Part shown: piece by piece, positions 8,686-17,223 of the stretch | Layout: every line of letters begins with the position of its first letter | Numbering within the stretch: the stretch's first letter is position 1 | Source of the DNA: Bacillus sp. KH172YL63 | GTDB taxonomy: Bacteria > Bacillota > Bacilli > Bacillales > Bacillaceae_B | NCBI RefSeq assembly: GCF_011398925.1 | Contig: NZ_AP022842.1 | Location: 2,778,001 to 2,842,000, forward strand | DNA length: 64,000 bases | Direction: 5' to 3' | Made by a program: the position numbers and the translations under genes | The notes under the pieces: model-generated | Databases searched by the model: none | What the model was told of the DNA's origin: nothing | Seen by the model: the letters and a program-made list of their open reading frames with translations, nothing else

Positions 8686-9096
8686 TTACATTTCGTCTTC
8701 GATGTCAGCTTCGTATTTTTGGTTTTCAAATTGAATGCCGACAATATGAACGTTGACTTCATCTGCTTCGAGTGCAGTCATGTTCAATAATGCTTGACGG
8801 ATGTTGTCTTGGATTTTTTGTGCAACTGTCGGGATGGCTACACCGAATTTCATGATGCAGTATACATCAACGATGATTCCTTCTTCAGCCAGCTCCACTT
8901 TTACACCTTTTCCGTGGTTCTTTTTGCCAAGGCGTTCCACGACGCCTGTTGCGAAGTTACCGCGCATTTGGGATACGCCTTCAACTTCTGAAGCCGCAAT
9001 CCCTGCGATGACTTCGATCACTTCAGGAGCGATTTCTATTTTCCCGAGACCGTCCTTGCCGTGGGACATTTGTAAAAGGTTTTGATTTTCCGCCAT
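8686..9096 (-). CDS. yqhY: Asp23/Gls24 family envelope stress protein YqhY
   Basis: 136 residues of the Asp23 family: a single alpha/beta domain with the motifs GKIEIAPEVIEVIAGIAASE and VKVELAEEGIIVDVYCIMKF. In B. subtilis YqhY is encoded with accBC and its loss leads to suppressors that reduce acetyl-CoA carboxylase activity, so it is thought to restrain that enzyme; this is known for the homolog, inferred here. The ATG at 9096 has GGAGGTG six bases upstream; the frame is open to 9117. Acidic C-terminus (EADIEDEM). Confidence 0.93.
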   Translation of the reverse strand: MAENQNLLQMSHGKDGLGKIEIAPEVIEVIAGIAASEVEGVSQMRGNFATGVVERLGKKNHGKGVKVELAEEGIIVDVYCIMKFGVAIPTVAQKIQDNIRQALLNMTALEADEVNVHIVGIQFENQKYEADIEDEM

Positions 9097-9118
9097 GTAT
9101 GGCACCTCCTGATTCACA

Positions 9119-10471
9119 CTAGGATTTCATTACTTCATACTTCTCTAAGAACTTCGTATTAAATTCTCCACCAACAAAGGTTTCATGATCTAATAGTTTT
9201 AGATGGAACGGAATGGTCGTGTGGATCCCTTCGACCACAAATTCGCTCAGGGCACGTTTCATTCTTCCAATGGCTTCTTCACGAGTCGCTCCAAACGTGA
9301 TCACTTTCGCAATCATACTGTCGTAGTATGGAGGAATCATATAACCAGGATATGCGGCTGAATCGACTCTTACGCCAATTCCGCCTGGTGGAAGATACAT
9401 TTCAATCCGTCCTGCTGAAGGCATGAAATTCTTTTCTGGGTTTTCAGCATTAATACGGCACTCGATGGCCCATCCGCTGAAAGTAACTTCCTCTTGAGTC
9501 AGAGAAAGGGTTTCGCCTGACGCCACGAGAATCTGTTCTTTAATCAAGTCAACCCCTGTTACCTGTTCTGTTACAGGATGCTCTACCTGGATACGGGTAT
9601 TCATTTCCATGAAGTAGAACGTCTGATTGACGTAATCATATATAAATTCTACCGTGCCGGCACCAGTATAATCAACTGCTTTGGCTGCTTTTACTGCTGC
9701 TTCTCCCATTTTAACACGAATTTCTTCTGTAAGGGCAGGAGATGGCGTTTCCTCGATCAATTTTTGCAGGCGGCGCTGAATGGTACAGTCACGCTCACCT
9801 AAATGAATCACGTTGCCAAAATTATCAGCCAATACCTGGATTTCAACATGTCTGAAATCTTCGATGAATTTCTCGATGTACACGCCCGGGTTTCCGAAGG
9901 CCGTCATCGCCTCTTGCTGGGTGATGGTCACACCTTTGACAAGCTCTTCCTCCGTCTTCGCAACACGGATCCCTTTTCCTCCACCACCTGCAGTGGCTTT
10001 GATGATAACCGGGTATCCCATGGATTCTGCAAGTTTCACCGCGTCTTCCGCGTCCTTCACGATTCCTTTGGAACCAGGTACGATTGGTACTCCCGCTTCC
10101 CTCATCGTTTCACGGGCCACATCTTTTGTCCCCATCTTCGAGATGGCTTCAGGTGACGGACCGATGAAGATGATGTTGCACTCCCGGCAAAGGTCGGCAA
10201 AGTCAGAGTTCTCTGCTAAAAATCCGTAGCCCGGATGGATTGCATCACAATCTGTCAGCTTTGCGACACTGATGATGTTTGTGAAGTTAAGGTAGCTGTC
10301 TTTCGATGCTGTCGGCCCGATGCAATATGCTTCGTCAGCCAGTTGTACATGAAGGGCTTCCTTATCCGCTTCAGAATAAACGGCTACACTTTCAATGCCT
10401 AAATCGCGGCAGGCGCGAATGATGCGTACGGCAATTTCTCCTCGATTGGCGATTAATACCTTTTTTATCAT
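9119..10471 (-). CDS. accC: Acetyl-CoA carboxylase, biotin carboxylase subunit
   Basis: AccC carboxylates biotin on AccB with ATP and bicarbonate, first half of malonyl-CoA synthesis. 450 residues, full length. Start [20 protein letters not shown] is the classic N-terminal biotin carboxylase motif; the ATP-grasp glycine loop ([13 protein letters not shown]), the ligand region [14 protein letters not shown] and the active-site [17 protein letters not shown] are present. Sits 15 bp after accB and 22 bp before yqhY, one operon. AccA/AccD are elsewhere. Confidence 0.97.
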   Translation of the reverse strand: MIKKVLIANRGEIAVRIIRACRDLGIESVAVYSEADKEALHVQLADEAYCIGPTASKDSYLNFTNIISVAKLTDCDAIHPGYGFLAENSDFADLCRECNIIFIGPSPEAISKMGTKDVARETMREAGVPIVPGSKGIVKDAEDAVKLAESMGYPVIIKATAGGGGKGIRVAKTEEELVKGVTITQQEAMTAFGNPGVYIEKFIEDFRHVEIQVLADNFGNVIHLGERDCTIQRRLQKLIEETPSPALTEEIRVKMGEAAVKAAKAVDYTGAGTVEFIYDYVNQTFYFMEMNTRIQVEHPVTEQVTGVDLIKEQILVASGETLSLTQEEVTFSGWAIECRINAENPEKNFMPSAGRIEMYLPPGGIGVRVDSAAYPGYMIPPYYDSMIAKVITFGATREEAIGRMKRALSEFVVEGIHTTIPFHLKLLDHETFVGGEFNTKFLEKYEVMKS

Positions 10472-10486
10472 ATCTATATTCGCTCC

Positions 10487-10990
10487 TTATTCAGGTTTAA
10501 CCAAGAATAACGGCTGTCCATATTCAACTAATTGACCGTCTTTTACTAAGATTTCTGCAATTTCACCTTTTACTTCTGCTTCGATCTCGTTAAATAGCTT
10601 CATTGCTTCTACGATGCAGACGACAGCGTTTTCGTCGACTTTATCCCCGACTTTTACGTATGGTCCAGATTCAGGAGAAGAAGATTGATAGAACGTCCCG
10701 ACCATCGGTGACGTGATTTTATGTAGATTTGAATCATCGGCTTTTGCCTGTGGCGCCTCGGCTGCCTCTTGTTTGACAGCTGGTGCCGCTTCCTGGACAG
10801 GTGCCTGTTGCACAGCCTGGGCTGCAGGCTTCGCTTCCGGTGCTTGCACCACTTGTGGTTGGGCAGCTGTGGTCACGCCATTATTTTTCTTAAGTTTTAT
10901 TTTTGAACCATCATGCTCGTATGTAAACTCATCAACACTAGACTGATCTACGAGTTTGATTATTTCGCGAATTTCTTGAATTTTCAACAC
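10487..10990 (-). CDS. accB: Acetyl-CoA carboxylase, biotin carboxyl carrier protein
   Basis: 167 residues: an N-terminal helical part ([20 protein letters not shown]), an Ala/Pro/Gln-rich flexible linker (about residues 45-85), and the C-terminal biotinyl domain with the biotinylated lysine in [13 protein letters not shown]. The start chosen is GTG at 10990 (VLKIQEI), which matches the B. subtilis N-terminus and has GGGGTG upstream; GTG at 10999 and TTG at 10987 are alternatives. First gene of the accB-accC-yqhY operon. Confidence 0.94.
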   Translation of the reverse strand: MLKIQEIREIIKLVDQSSVDEFTYEHDGSKIKLKKNNGVTTAAQPQVVQAPEAKPAAQAVQQAPVQEAAPAVKQEAAEAPQAKADDSNLHKITSPMVGTFYQSSSPESGPYVKVGDKVDENAVVCIVEAMKLFNEIEAEVKGEIAEILVKDGQLVEYGQPLFLVKPE

Positions 10991-11037
10991 TGTTGACACC
11001 CCTCTTATAGTTTAAAAAATTATGACTAGCTACTAAC

Positions 11038-11067
11038 ATCATACGATAATACCTTGTATAAATTCAA
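11038..11067 (-). promoter_or_regulatory. Candidate sigma-A promoter of accB-accC-yqhY
   Basis: Minus strand TTGAAT (11062-11067) and TATGAT (11038-11043) with an 18-bp spacer, about 50 bp before accB in an AT-rich 250-bp gap. No FapR-like operator was recognised. Confidence 0.5.
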
Positions 11068-11195
11068 TATGTGTTTCTTACTATTCGTGTAAAGCGCATA
11101 CATTTCTACTATCTATTGTAGACCTTTTTTCACAAAAAATAAAATAATAGATATGATATTCCGACATTTTTCTAAACGCTTTCATAAAAACTCTT

Positions 11196-11235
11196 TCAAA
11201 ATAACAAAACCGCTGAAGGGTTCCCTTCAGCGGTT
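11196..11235 (-). terminator. Terminator of the spoIIIA operon
   Basis: A 13-bp perfect stem (AACCGCTGAAGGG with its complement, 11208-11235) starting seven bases after the spoIIIAH stop, followed on the minus strand by TTGTTATTTT. The T tract is interrupted but position and stem strength make a terminator likely. Confidence 0.7.
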
Positions 11236-11241
11236 CATTGT

Positions 11242-11796
11242 TTAGTTTGCCGGCTGAAATTCTACTGCGACAGGTTTCATCTGGCCCACTTCACTCATGA
11301 CCAGGCGGATGATTTCATTTGCGTCGGCCTTTGAATGTTCTTTGTCTGATTTCACTGTGATGCGGATATTCTCTCCATTCGCTCTGACTAATGCATCATC
11401 ATAGCCCATTGTCTTGATCATCGTTTCAAGTACTGATTCGGTCATGGCAAGCTCACGGAGGTTTTCCATTTGCTCATAGGCAGCGCTCTTATCTTCAGCC
11501 GAGACATCTGCACTTGCTACTTTTGCTTCGAGCTCTTCACGGAGCTGTTCACGCTGGTCCAACACTTCGATGCGGAGGGCCTCGAACATTTCATTGCCGG
11601 CTGCATCGGTCACAACCTCCATATCGGTACCCGACATCGTTTCTTTATCCCCGTCTTTCGCCTGCTCTTTCCCGTCCTGTTCCTGATATGCCATGTCTGT
11701 CGCTTGTTGGGTCGGAGAAGTAATGTAATAAACCGAAAGGACAATCACCAGACTTAGCATCGTTAATAACCAAACCGTTTGTTTTTTAAGTAACAT
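11242..11796 (-). CDS. spoIIIAH: Stage III sporulation protein AH
   Basis: SpoIIIAH is made in the mother cell, sits in the outer forespore membrane and reaches across to forespore SpoIIQ, forming a channel and clamp. 184 residues: one N-terminal membrane segment (residues 8-27), a charged linker rich in Asp/Glu/Lys/Gln, then a YscJ/FliF-like ring-building domain (EKSAAYEQMENLRELAM to AVEFQPAN). Shorter than the 218 residues in B. subtilis, the difference lying in the linker. Last gene of the operon. Confidence 0.94.
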   Translation of the reverse strand: MLLKKQTVWLLTMLSLVIVLSVYYITSPTQQATDMAYQEQDGKEQAKDGDKETMSGTDMEVVTDAAGNEMFEALRIEVLDQREQLREELEAKVASADVSAEDKSAAYEQMENLRELAMTESVLETMIKTMGYDDALVRANGENIRITVKSDKEHSKADANEIIRLVMSEVGQMKPVAVEFQPAN

Positions 11797-11810
11797 CTAT
11801 CATTTCCCCC

Positions 11811-12464
11811 TTATTGTTTAGGCAGTACCGATACCCGGTGACTAGGAACGTCTAAGGAGCGGGTAACAGCCTCTATGATCCATTTTTTAATTTGTATATT
11901 ATCGGCGCCTTTTGCGACAACAAGGACACCGCTGACTTTAGGTTTTTTGGTTTCTTTCACAATGGGGACTTCTTTATCTCCGTCCCTTACAATGATGACT
12001 TCTTCTTCTTGTGATTTGTCTTCGATCGATCTTTTGCCACCTTGTTTATCTTCTTCATCAGTCGATTGGATCTGCGTCTTTTCTTTCTTTTCATAGATTT
12101 TCGATTCGGTGGCTTCTACATTGACGACAACATACACATCACTTACACCTACAATTTGATCCAGCGCTTCTTTCAGCTGGTTTTCATATCGCTCTTCATA
12201 GGTTGTCATGGCATTATCCTTGCCGTTATCGTTTGATCCAAAGGTTGCAACCTCTTCCCCTGAACCTCCTGAAACAGGTTCTGCTTTACCGCCGGTTGCG
12301 TCAGTCCCCCACAGATCACTGATGAGCATGAAGGCGACACCGATGAGCAGTACAAGGAGAAAATAATGCAGTTTTTTCCCTTTTTGATCTTTGGGCGGAG
12401 AATTCGCATTTTCCTTCGAAAGCCATTCCTTCAATGTTTGAAGTGGACCCTTATTAAAGTTCAT
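11811..12464 (-). CDS. spoIIIAG: Stage III sporulation protein AG
   Basis: 217 residues. One membrane segment at about 32-49 (LHYFLLVLLIGVAFMLISDL) follows a basic N-terminal stretch. The extracytoplasmic part carries a ring-building domain (TYEERYENQLKEALDQIVG, VYVVVNVEATESKIYEKK) interrupted by a charged insertion, as in SpoIIIAG, which forms a large ring in the feeding channel between mother cell and forespore. Overlaps spoIIIAF by 11 bp. Confidence 0.94.
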   Translation of the reverse strand: MNFNKGPLQTLKEWLSKENANSPPKDQKGKKLHYFLLVLLIGVAFMLISDLWGTDATGGKAEPVSGGSGEEVATFGSNDNGKDNAMTTYEERYENQLKEALDQIVGVSDVYVVVNVEATESKIYEKKEKTQIQSTDEEDKQGGKRSIEDKSQEEEVIIVRDGDKEVPIVKETKKPKVSGVLVVAKGADNIQIKKWIIEAVTRSLDVPSHRVSVLPKQ

Positions 12465-13074
12465 CCGCTTCCCCAGTCCCCCCTTCTAGTGTGATGATGA
12501 TTTTGTCTGGAGTAAGATTCCATTGCTTCGCAAGTAAGGAGGTCAGTTGGGACATATCCTCTTCCGGTGTTCTGTTCGCTTCAGCTCCCGTATCGATCTC
12601 CACGCTTTGTATCGTCTCAACCGCGGTGTCTTCTTTTACTTCTTTCATATAGACTGTGACTCCGGTGATGCTTTCCGGAATTTTTTCCAAGTCGTCCGCC
12701 TCTACCACCACTTTATCAATGACCTTGCTATGTTCATCCATCAACTCCTTTTCCACTTGTTGTTTCATTTGGACAGCCATCTGTTCTAAAATATATGCAC
12801 GTTGTGAAGCTTGTATTTCTTTTTTCTTCATTTCGATTGAATTTTCCATGGAACCTTGATTAGTTGCCCCCTTTATATCGATTGCATCGACCACTTGATC
12901 AAAGTCTGTCGACATCAATTTGAACAGGGGTGTCAAGATGATGGTGATCAATAACAATCCGGTTACGATCTTGGCATATTTCTGCATGTTGGAACTGGGA
13001 AGAAGCATGTCAATGACTGTGGCCAGTAAAACAAAGATGATGATATTGGTTATCCAATCTGTGAGAAATGACAT
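12454..13074 (-). CDS. spoIIIAF: Stage III sporulation protein AF
   Basis: 206 residues. Two N-terminal membrane segments (MSFLTDWITNIIIFVLLATV and KIVTGLLLITIILTPLF) precede a soluble domain of ring-building type (VVEADDLEKIPESITGVTVY). Part of the A-Q complex basal channel made in the mother cell. Coupled to AG by overlap. Confidence 0.93.
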   Translation of the reverse strand: MSFLTDWITNIIIFVLLATVIDMLLPSSNMQKYAKIVTGLLLITIILTPLFKLMSTDFDQVVDAIDIKGATNQGSMENSIEMKKKEIQASQRAYILEQMAVQMKQQVEKELMDEHSKVIDKVVVEADDLEKIPESITGVTVYMKEVKEDTAVETIQSVEIDTGAEANRTPEEDMSQLTSLLAKQWNLTPDKIIITLEGGTGEADEL

Positions 13075-13090
13075 GAGGCCTACCCTCCCT

Positions 13091-14290
13091 TCAACGCATC
13101 ATCATCGTGATATTTCCCGCTGCAATGATGACGGTGATACTTAAGAAGAACATGAACGATACAATCGCAAGGGCTGCGAACACGTAGATGACACTCTTTG
13201 CGATCGTATCGAGGCATTCTATGACCGGTCCGCCCCCGAGTGGTTGAAGGAGGGCAGCCGCCAATTTATAAATGAATGCAATCATCAAGATTTTGATTGC
13301 AGGAAATGCCGCTATGATTAGGACAATGGCCACTCCAGCAATCCCGACCGTATTTTTCAGAAGGACAGATGCGCTTATGACCGTATCGGCCGCATCAGTG
13401 AACATCCTTCCGATCACAGGAACAAAATTGCCGGTCACAAATTTGGCGGTCCTGACAGTGATGCCATCGGTCACCGCCGCGGTTGCCCCCTGAACGGATA
13501 TCACCCCGAGGAAGACGGTCATGAATGCCCCCAGGAGACCGATGCTCCATGTCCTTAACAGCTGGGCGAGCTGCGTCACTTTATAATGGCTAGATAGAGT
13601 ACTGACGATGCTCAGGAGTGCTGACAGGAACAGGAGGGGGAGGACGACATTTTGAATGAGCAGACCGCTCGTATTCATGAGGAAGAGAATTACCGGGTGA
13701 AAAAACGCCGCAGATACAATCCCTCCCGAAGCTGCAATCAAGGCAAGCAAAAGGGGTATGAGTGCAATGATGAAATGGATCATGGTCGAGATGGCGTCCC
13801 GTGTATAGTCGATGGCTACATGGAAGCTGTTAAGGGCGATGATGATCAATACCATGAAGATGATGCTGTAGGCCACCTTGCTGACGCTCCCGCCCTCGAA
13901 AGCATTTTGCAGGGATTGAAGGAACATGCTGAAAATCGTCAGCATGATCAGCGTCCCGAGCAGTTTCCCGTTCATGACAAGTTCTTGGAACGCAAATTTA
14001 AAGATGCCGCTAAACCACGTTTTAAACGAGAATTCTTTTTCCCCTTTAATAAAGTCAATCAAGCTGCCCTTTTGACTTTCCGGAAGATATCCGCCATATT
14101 CCTCCACGATGTCATTCCAAAAGCCCGTTAATTCTTCAATCCCCAGCTGGTCTATCTGTTGGTCGATCATCTGTTGCTGCATGTTGGTGTCGGGGGGAGC
14201 TTGTCCATCCCCTTCTTCCGCTTGTCCACCTGAAGCGCAGATAAAAAAGAATAGAAGTGCTGTGACGATGATCCGATACAGTTGCCGCAT
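13091..14290 (-). CDS. spoIIIAE: Stage III sporulation protein AE
   Basis: About 399 residues. A cleavable-looking signal sequence (RQLYRIIVTALLFFFICASG) is followed by a periplasmic-type region and then at least seven hydrophobic segments from residue about 105 to the end. SpoIIIAE is the polytopic permease-like core of the SpoIIIA-SpoIIQ channel and is essential for forespore development. I prefer the ATG at 14290, which has AGAGGTGG upstream; the frame also has an ATG at 14308. Ends 17 bp before spoIIIAF. Confidence 0.93.
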   Translation of the reverse strand: MRQLYRIIVTALLFFFICASGGQAEEGDGQAPPDTNMQQQMIDQQIDQLGIEELTGFWNDIVEEYGGYLPESQKGSLIDFIKGEKEFSFKTWFSGIFKFAFQELVMNGKLLGTLIMLTIFSMFLQSLQNAFEGGSVSKVAYSIIFMVLIIIALNSFHVAIDYTRDAISTMIHFIIALIPLLLALIAASGGIVSAAFFHPVILFLMNTSGLLIQNVVLPLLFLSALLSIVSTLSSHYKVTQLAQLLRTWSIGLLGAFMTVFLGVISVQGATAAVTDGITVRTAKFVTGNFVPVIGRMFTDAADTVISASVLLKNTVGIAGVAIVLIIAAFPAIKILMIAFIYKLAAALLQPLGGGPVIECLDTIAKSVIYVFAALAIVSFMFFLSITVIIAAGNITMMMR

Positions 14291-14315
14291 ATTTTTCCAC
14301 CTCTTCATGTTTACC

Positions 14316-14708
14316 TTATCCGGTTGGAATCATATTAATGATTGTTTCGATGATCACTGTTAATATCGGGACGGCCATTGCCAGAATCAGGATTTTTCCG
14401 GCAAGTTCCACCTTTGCAGCCAACGCTCCCTGCCCGGCATCTTTCGTAATATGAGAAGCAAATTCCGCTATGTAGGCAATGCCGATGATTTTGAGGATGG
14501 TTTCAACGTATACCATGTTTACATTTGCATTGGCAGCAAGCTTTTCAATCATGTGGATGATGGAGTAGATCTGGTCGATTAAAAATAGAAAGATTGAGCA
14601 TCCGACAAAGACGATGAGCAAAAAAGCGAAATCAGGCTTCTGTTCCTTTACAATCAACGCAAGAAAGGTAGCAACCAGTGCAATCCCTACAATCTGAATG
14701 ATTTCAAT
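14316..14708 (-). CDS. spoIIIAD: Stage III sporulation protein AD, probable ATT start codon
   Basis: Small membrane protein of the channel with four hydrophobic segments and the family core QIVGIALVATFLALIVKEQ, NMVYVETILKIIGIAYIAEF and GKILILAMAVPILTVIIET. A standard start gives only 113 residues from TTG at 14657 and would delete the first membrane segment. Homology to the B. subtilis protein (133 residues) continues upstream in frame to an ATT at 14708, placed eight bases after AAAGGGGG; no ATG, GTG or TTG exists in frame between the spoIIIAC stop and that point. I therefore infer initiation at ATT (130 residues). Confidence 0.85.
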   Translation of the reverse strand: MEIIQIVGIALVATFLALIVKEQKPDFAFLLIVFVGCSIFLFLIDQIYSIIHMIEKLAANANVNMVYVETILKIIGIAYIAEFASHITKDAGQGALAAKVELAGKILILAMAVPILTVIIETIINMIPTG

Positions 14709-14722
14709 CGCCGACGCCCCCT

Positions 14723-14929
14723 TTATCCTTGATATAAGAAGACCGATTTTATTTTCTGGAATAAATCATCGACAATAGAAGCCACCATAAATAGGATGTA
14801 TATGAATCCAAACAGCGTGACCCACTGGGCGTACTCCTTTTTTCCAACTTGATCTAAAATCGTATGCAAAAAGGCGACGACGATCCCTACCCCTGCAATT
14901 TTAAAAATGATATCCACATCGATTCCCAT
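14723..14929 (-). CDS. spoIIIAC: Stage III sporulation protein AC
   Basis: 68 residues with two membrane helices (IIFKIAGVGIVVAFLHTIL and YAQWVTLFGFIYILFMVASI), full family length. Small subunit of the mother-cell SpoIIIA channel, related to SpoIIIAD. Good GGGAGGG site before the ATG. About 15 bp separate its stop from the ATT start proposed for spoIIIAD. Confidence 0.95.
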   Translation of the reverse strand: MGIDVDIIFKIAGVGIVVAFLHTILDQVGKKEYAQWVTLFGFIYILFMVASIVDDLFQKIKSVFLYQG

Positions 14930-14977
14930 ATCCGTTTCCCTCCCGGTTTATATATGCCAAAGCCTGCACTATTATGG

Positions 14978-15493
14978 TCAAAGGAGCAGGATGATCAGCA
15001 GCAAACCTGATAAAAAACCCAGGCTTTTCGTCATCTTTTCATATTTCCGCTGTCTTTCAACAGCCTCTGTTTCTTCCCTCTCCAAGTGGGTGAGTGCCAG
15101 TTGGATATGTTTCTGCTGGGTCAGCATGTCGTGCTTGCCAAGATTCTCTCCAAACTGCTTCAAGATTTCATATTCCCCGCTCTTGAAGGCCGTTAATTTC
15201 CATATATCATTCAAGCTTTCCTCCCACGCCTTCTTCACGGATATTTCCTGCTCTGTCAATTTCTTCGAGAAGGTTTCAAAAAACCAGGAAACGGGCTTTT
15301 GCAGCTGCTTGGAAATCTTCCTCGTTGCTTCATGTAAAGGGGTATGACTGTACGTGATTTCTGCTTCCAATGACTGAAGGGCAACTTTCAACAGCCGAAG
15401 CTGCCTTGGTCTTTCGGTTAAATATTTCGACGCTTCGAAACCTGCCCAGGAAGTGGAGAGCAGGATGAACACAGCACCAATTAATTTAATCAT
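14978..15493 (-). CDS. spoIIIAB: Stage III sporulation protein AB
   Basis: 171 residues: an N-terminal membrane segment (MIKLIGAVFILLSTSWAGFE), a helical cytosolic domain with YLTERPRQLRLLKVALQSLE, and a C-terminal hydrophobic helix (SLGFLSGLLLIILLL). The fold resembles type II secretion GspF-type proteins in part. Starts directly after the spoIIIAA stop (TAA then ATG). Confidence 0.93.
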   Translation of the reverse strand: MIKLIGAVFILLSTSWAGFEASKYLTERPRQLRLLKVALQSLEAEITYSHTPLHEATRKISKQLQKPVSWFFETFSKKLTEQEISVKKAWEESLNDIWKLTAFKSGEYEILKQFGENLGKHDMLTQQKHIQLALTHLEREETEAVERQRKYEKMTKSLGFLSGLLLIILLL

Positions 15494-16417
15494 TTAAGTC
15501 GCACCCACTTTTCTGTAGAGAGATTGCCCCCGTTCATTCCAGACTTCATGAACCACACCTGGATCTTCCCCCCTCTTCAATTCAATGAAGCGCTCGATTG
15601 TTTCTAAGTTGACAATGTCTTTGATCACCGGTCGTTTTCTGACTTCATCAAGGGTCGCTCCGTGTGTGGTCATCACGAGGGTGATACCTGCATTCACTGC
15701 TTCCTGAATGGCTTGACCATCTTCCACCCGCCCGATTTCATCAACGATAAGTACTTCCGGGCTCATCGAACGGATCAACATCATCATCCCTTCTGCCTTT
15801 GGACATGCATCAAGCACATCCACCCTCGGTCCGAATTCGAGTTGGGGAATCCCGTTTACACAGCCCGCTATTTCAGAACGTTCATCCACAATCCCCACTT
15901 TGGATGGAGGGATGTTTTTTTCAGGTACGCCTGATGAAATCATCCTTGCAAGGTCCCTCAGAAGCGTCGTTTTCCCTGTCTGGGGGGAGCCGATCAGCAT
16001 CGTATGCTTCCAGCCGTCTTCATACACATAAGGGAATATGGAATGGGCGATGCCAAGCTTTTGCCTGGCGATGCGGATATTGAAGGAAGACAGGTTCCGG
16101 ATACCCTTGACGATTCCCCCTTCAAGGATGACCTTTCCTGCGAGCCCAACACGATGGCCGCCTTCAATCGTAATGTATCCTCTCTTCAATTCTTCTTCTA
16201 ATGTATAAAAGGAATGGCGGGATAATTTGTTTATGAGTTGTTCGCAATCTTCACCGGTGACTGTGTACGGAATAAAATATGGCTTCCCTCCAGCAGTCAC
16301 TTCCAACACCCGGTTGGTACGGACCCTTATCTCTTCGATACGGTCCCTCAGTGGTTGTGGAAGGGTCAGAACTTTGTCAGATATGGTGCTGGGTAGCATG
16401 GCTATAACTTCCTGCAT
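15494..16417 (-). CDS. spoIIIAA: Stage III sporulation protein AA, secretion-type ATPase
   Basis: 307 residues. Walker A is GSPQTGKTTLLRD (near residue 145), Walker B is VLIVDEIGR, and a His-containing TTHGATLDEV loop follows. SpoIIIAA is the cytosolic AAA-type ATPase of the channel, similar to type II/IV secretion ATPases, active in the mother cell. First gene of the eight-gene operon; GGAGGTACC precedes the ATG. A sigma-E-like promoter lies about 77 bp upstream. Confidence 0.95.
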   Translation of the reverse strand: MQEVIAMLPSTISDKVLTLPQPLRDRIEEIRVRTNRVLEVTAGGKPYFIPYTVTGEDCEQLINKLSRHSFYTLEEELKRGYITIEGGHRVGLAGKVILEGGIVKGIRNLSSFNIRIARQKLGIAHSIFPYVYEDGWKHTMLIGSPQTGKTTLLRDLARMISSGVPEKNIPPSKVGIVDERSEIAGCVNGIPQLEFGPRVDVLDACPKAEGMMMLIRSMSPEVLIVDEIGRVEDGQAIQEAVNAGITLVMTTHGATLDEVRKRPVIKDIVNLETIERFIELKRGEDPGVVHEVWNERGQSLYRKVGAT

Positions 16418-16493
16418 GGACGGTACCTCCTACTCTTGTTCCACTTCCGGTTGGCCGGCGGACAGTGCCCGTGTCCAAGCTTCCCGATATTAC

Positions 16494-16521
16494 AATGTAT
16501 TCTAGTGAAAATAGATTATGA
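16494..16521 (-). promoter_or_regulatory. Candidate sigma-E promoter of the spoIIIA operon
   Basis: Minus strand TCATAAT (16515-16521), 13-bp gap, AATACATT (16494-16501), close to the sigma-E consensus TCATATT and CATACAAT. The spoIIIA operon is a known sigma-E target in B. subtilis, which supports the reading. The rest of 16418-16584 shows nothing else. Confidence 0.6.
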
Positions 16522-16584
16522 CAGCCGGGTGTTGGAAGTTGGGGAATGGCGGGGGATGTTTCTCTTTGCTGATACTTGAAAAAC

Positions 16585-16626
16585 AAAAAAAGCCTGAGCG
16601 AAAAATTTTCGCTCAGGCTTTTTTTT
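16585..16626. terminator. Strong terminator after efp, likely bidirectional
   Basis: Perfect stem AAGCCTGAGCGAAA with its complement, flanked by A and T runs on both sides; it lies just after the efp stop on the minus strand and upstream of the spoIIIA promoter. Confidence 0.9.
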
Positions 16627-16627
16627 A

Positions 16628-17185
16628 TTATCCACGTGAAACGTAAGATCCGTCCGTGGTATTGATGATCAGTGTGTCTCCTTCGTTTACGAAGAAAGGT
16701 ACGTTTACAACCAATCCTGTTTCGACTGTAGCAGGCTTCGAACCACCGGAAGCGGTGTCACCTTTGATTCCCGGTTCTGTTTCTGTCACTTTCAGTTCAA
16801 CCGAGTTTGGAAGCTCGACTCCAAGCGTTTCCCCACCATACATCATGATGGACACTTCCATGTTTTCCTTCAAGAATTTCAATTCATACTCGATGGAAGT
16901 TGCAGGAAGTTCGATTTGGTCATAGCTTTCATTATCCATGAACACATGCATATCGCCGTTAGCGTACAGATACTGCATCTTACGGTTATCGATTTGGGCT
17001 TTCCCTACTTTTTCTCCTGCACGGAAAGTTTTTTCCTGGATCGCACCTGTACGAAGGTTACGAAGCTTTGAACGGACGAAAGCCGCTCCTTTACCTGGTT
17101 TTACGTGTTGGAAATCGATTACACGCCAAATGCCGTTATCGACTTCGATGGTCAAACCGGTACGAAAGTCATTTACTGAAATCAT
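16628..17185 (-). CDS. efp: Translation elongation factor P
   Basis: 185 residues, three OB-like domains. EF-P binds between the P and E sites and relieves stalling at polyproline. The tip loop reads [12 protein letters not shown], with Lys32 in the position that carries 5-aminopentanol in B. subtilis. Start [15 protein letters not shown] and the C-terminal signature [17 protein letters not shown] are typical. About 38 bp downstream of papA, same strand; ends at the strong terminator. Confidence 0.97.
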   Translation of the reverse strand: MISVNDFRTGLTIEVDNGIWRVIDFQHVKPGKGAAFVRSKLRNLRTGAIQEKTFRAGEKVGKAQIDNRKMQYLYANGDMHVFMDNESYDQIELPATSIEYELKFLKENMEVSIMMYGGETLGVELPNSVELKVTETEPGIKGDTASGGSKPATVETGLVVNVPFFVNEGDTLIINTTDGSYVSRG

Positions 17186-17223
17186 GTTTATTCCTCCTAT
17201 TGTCTAGTAGGCCTGAATCAGGT

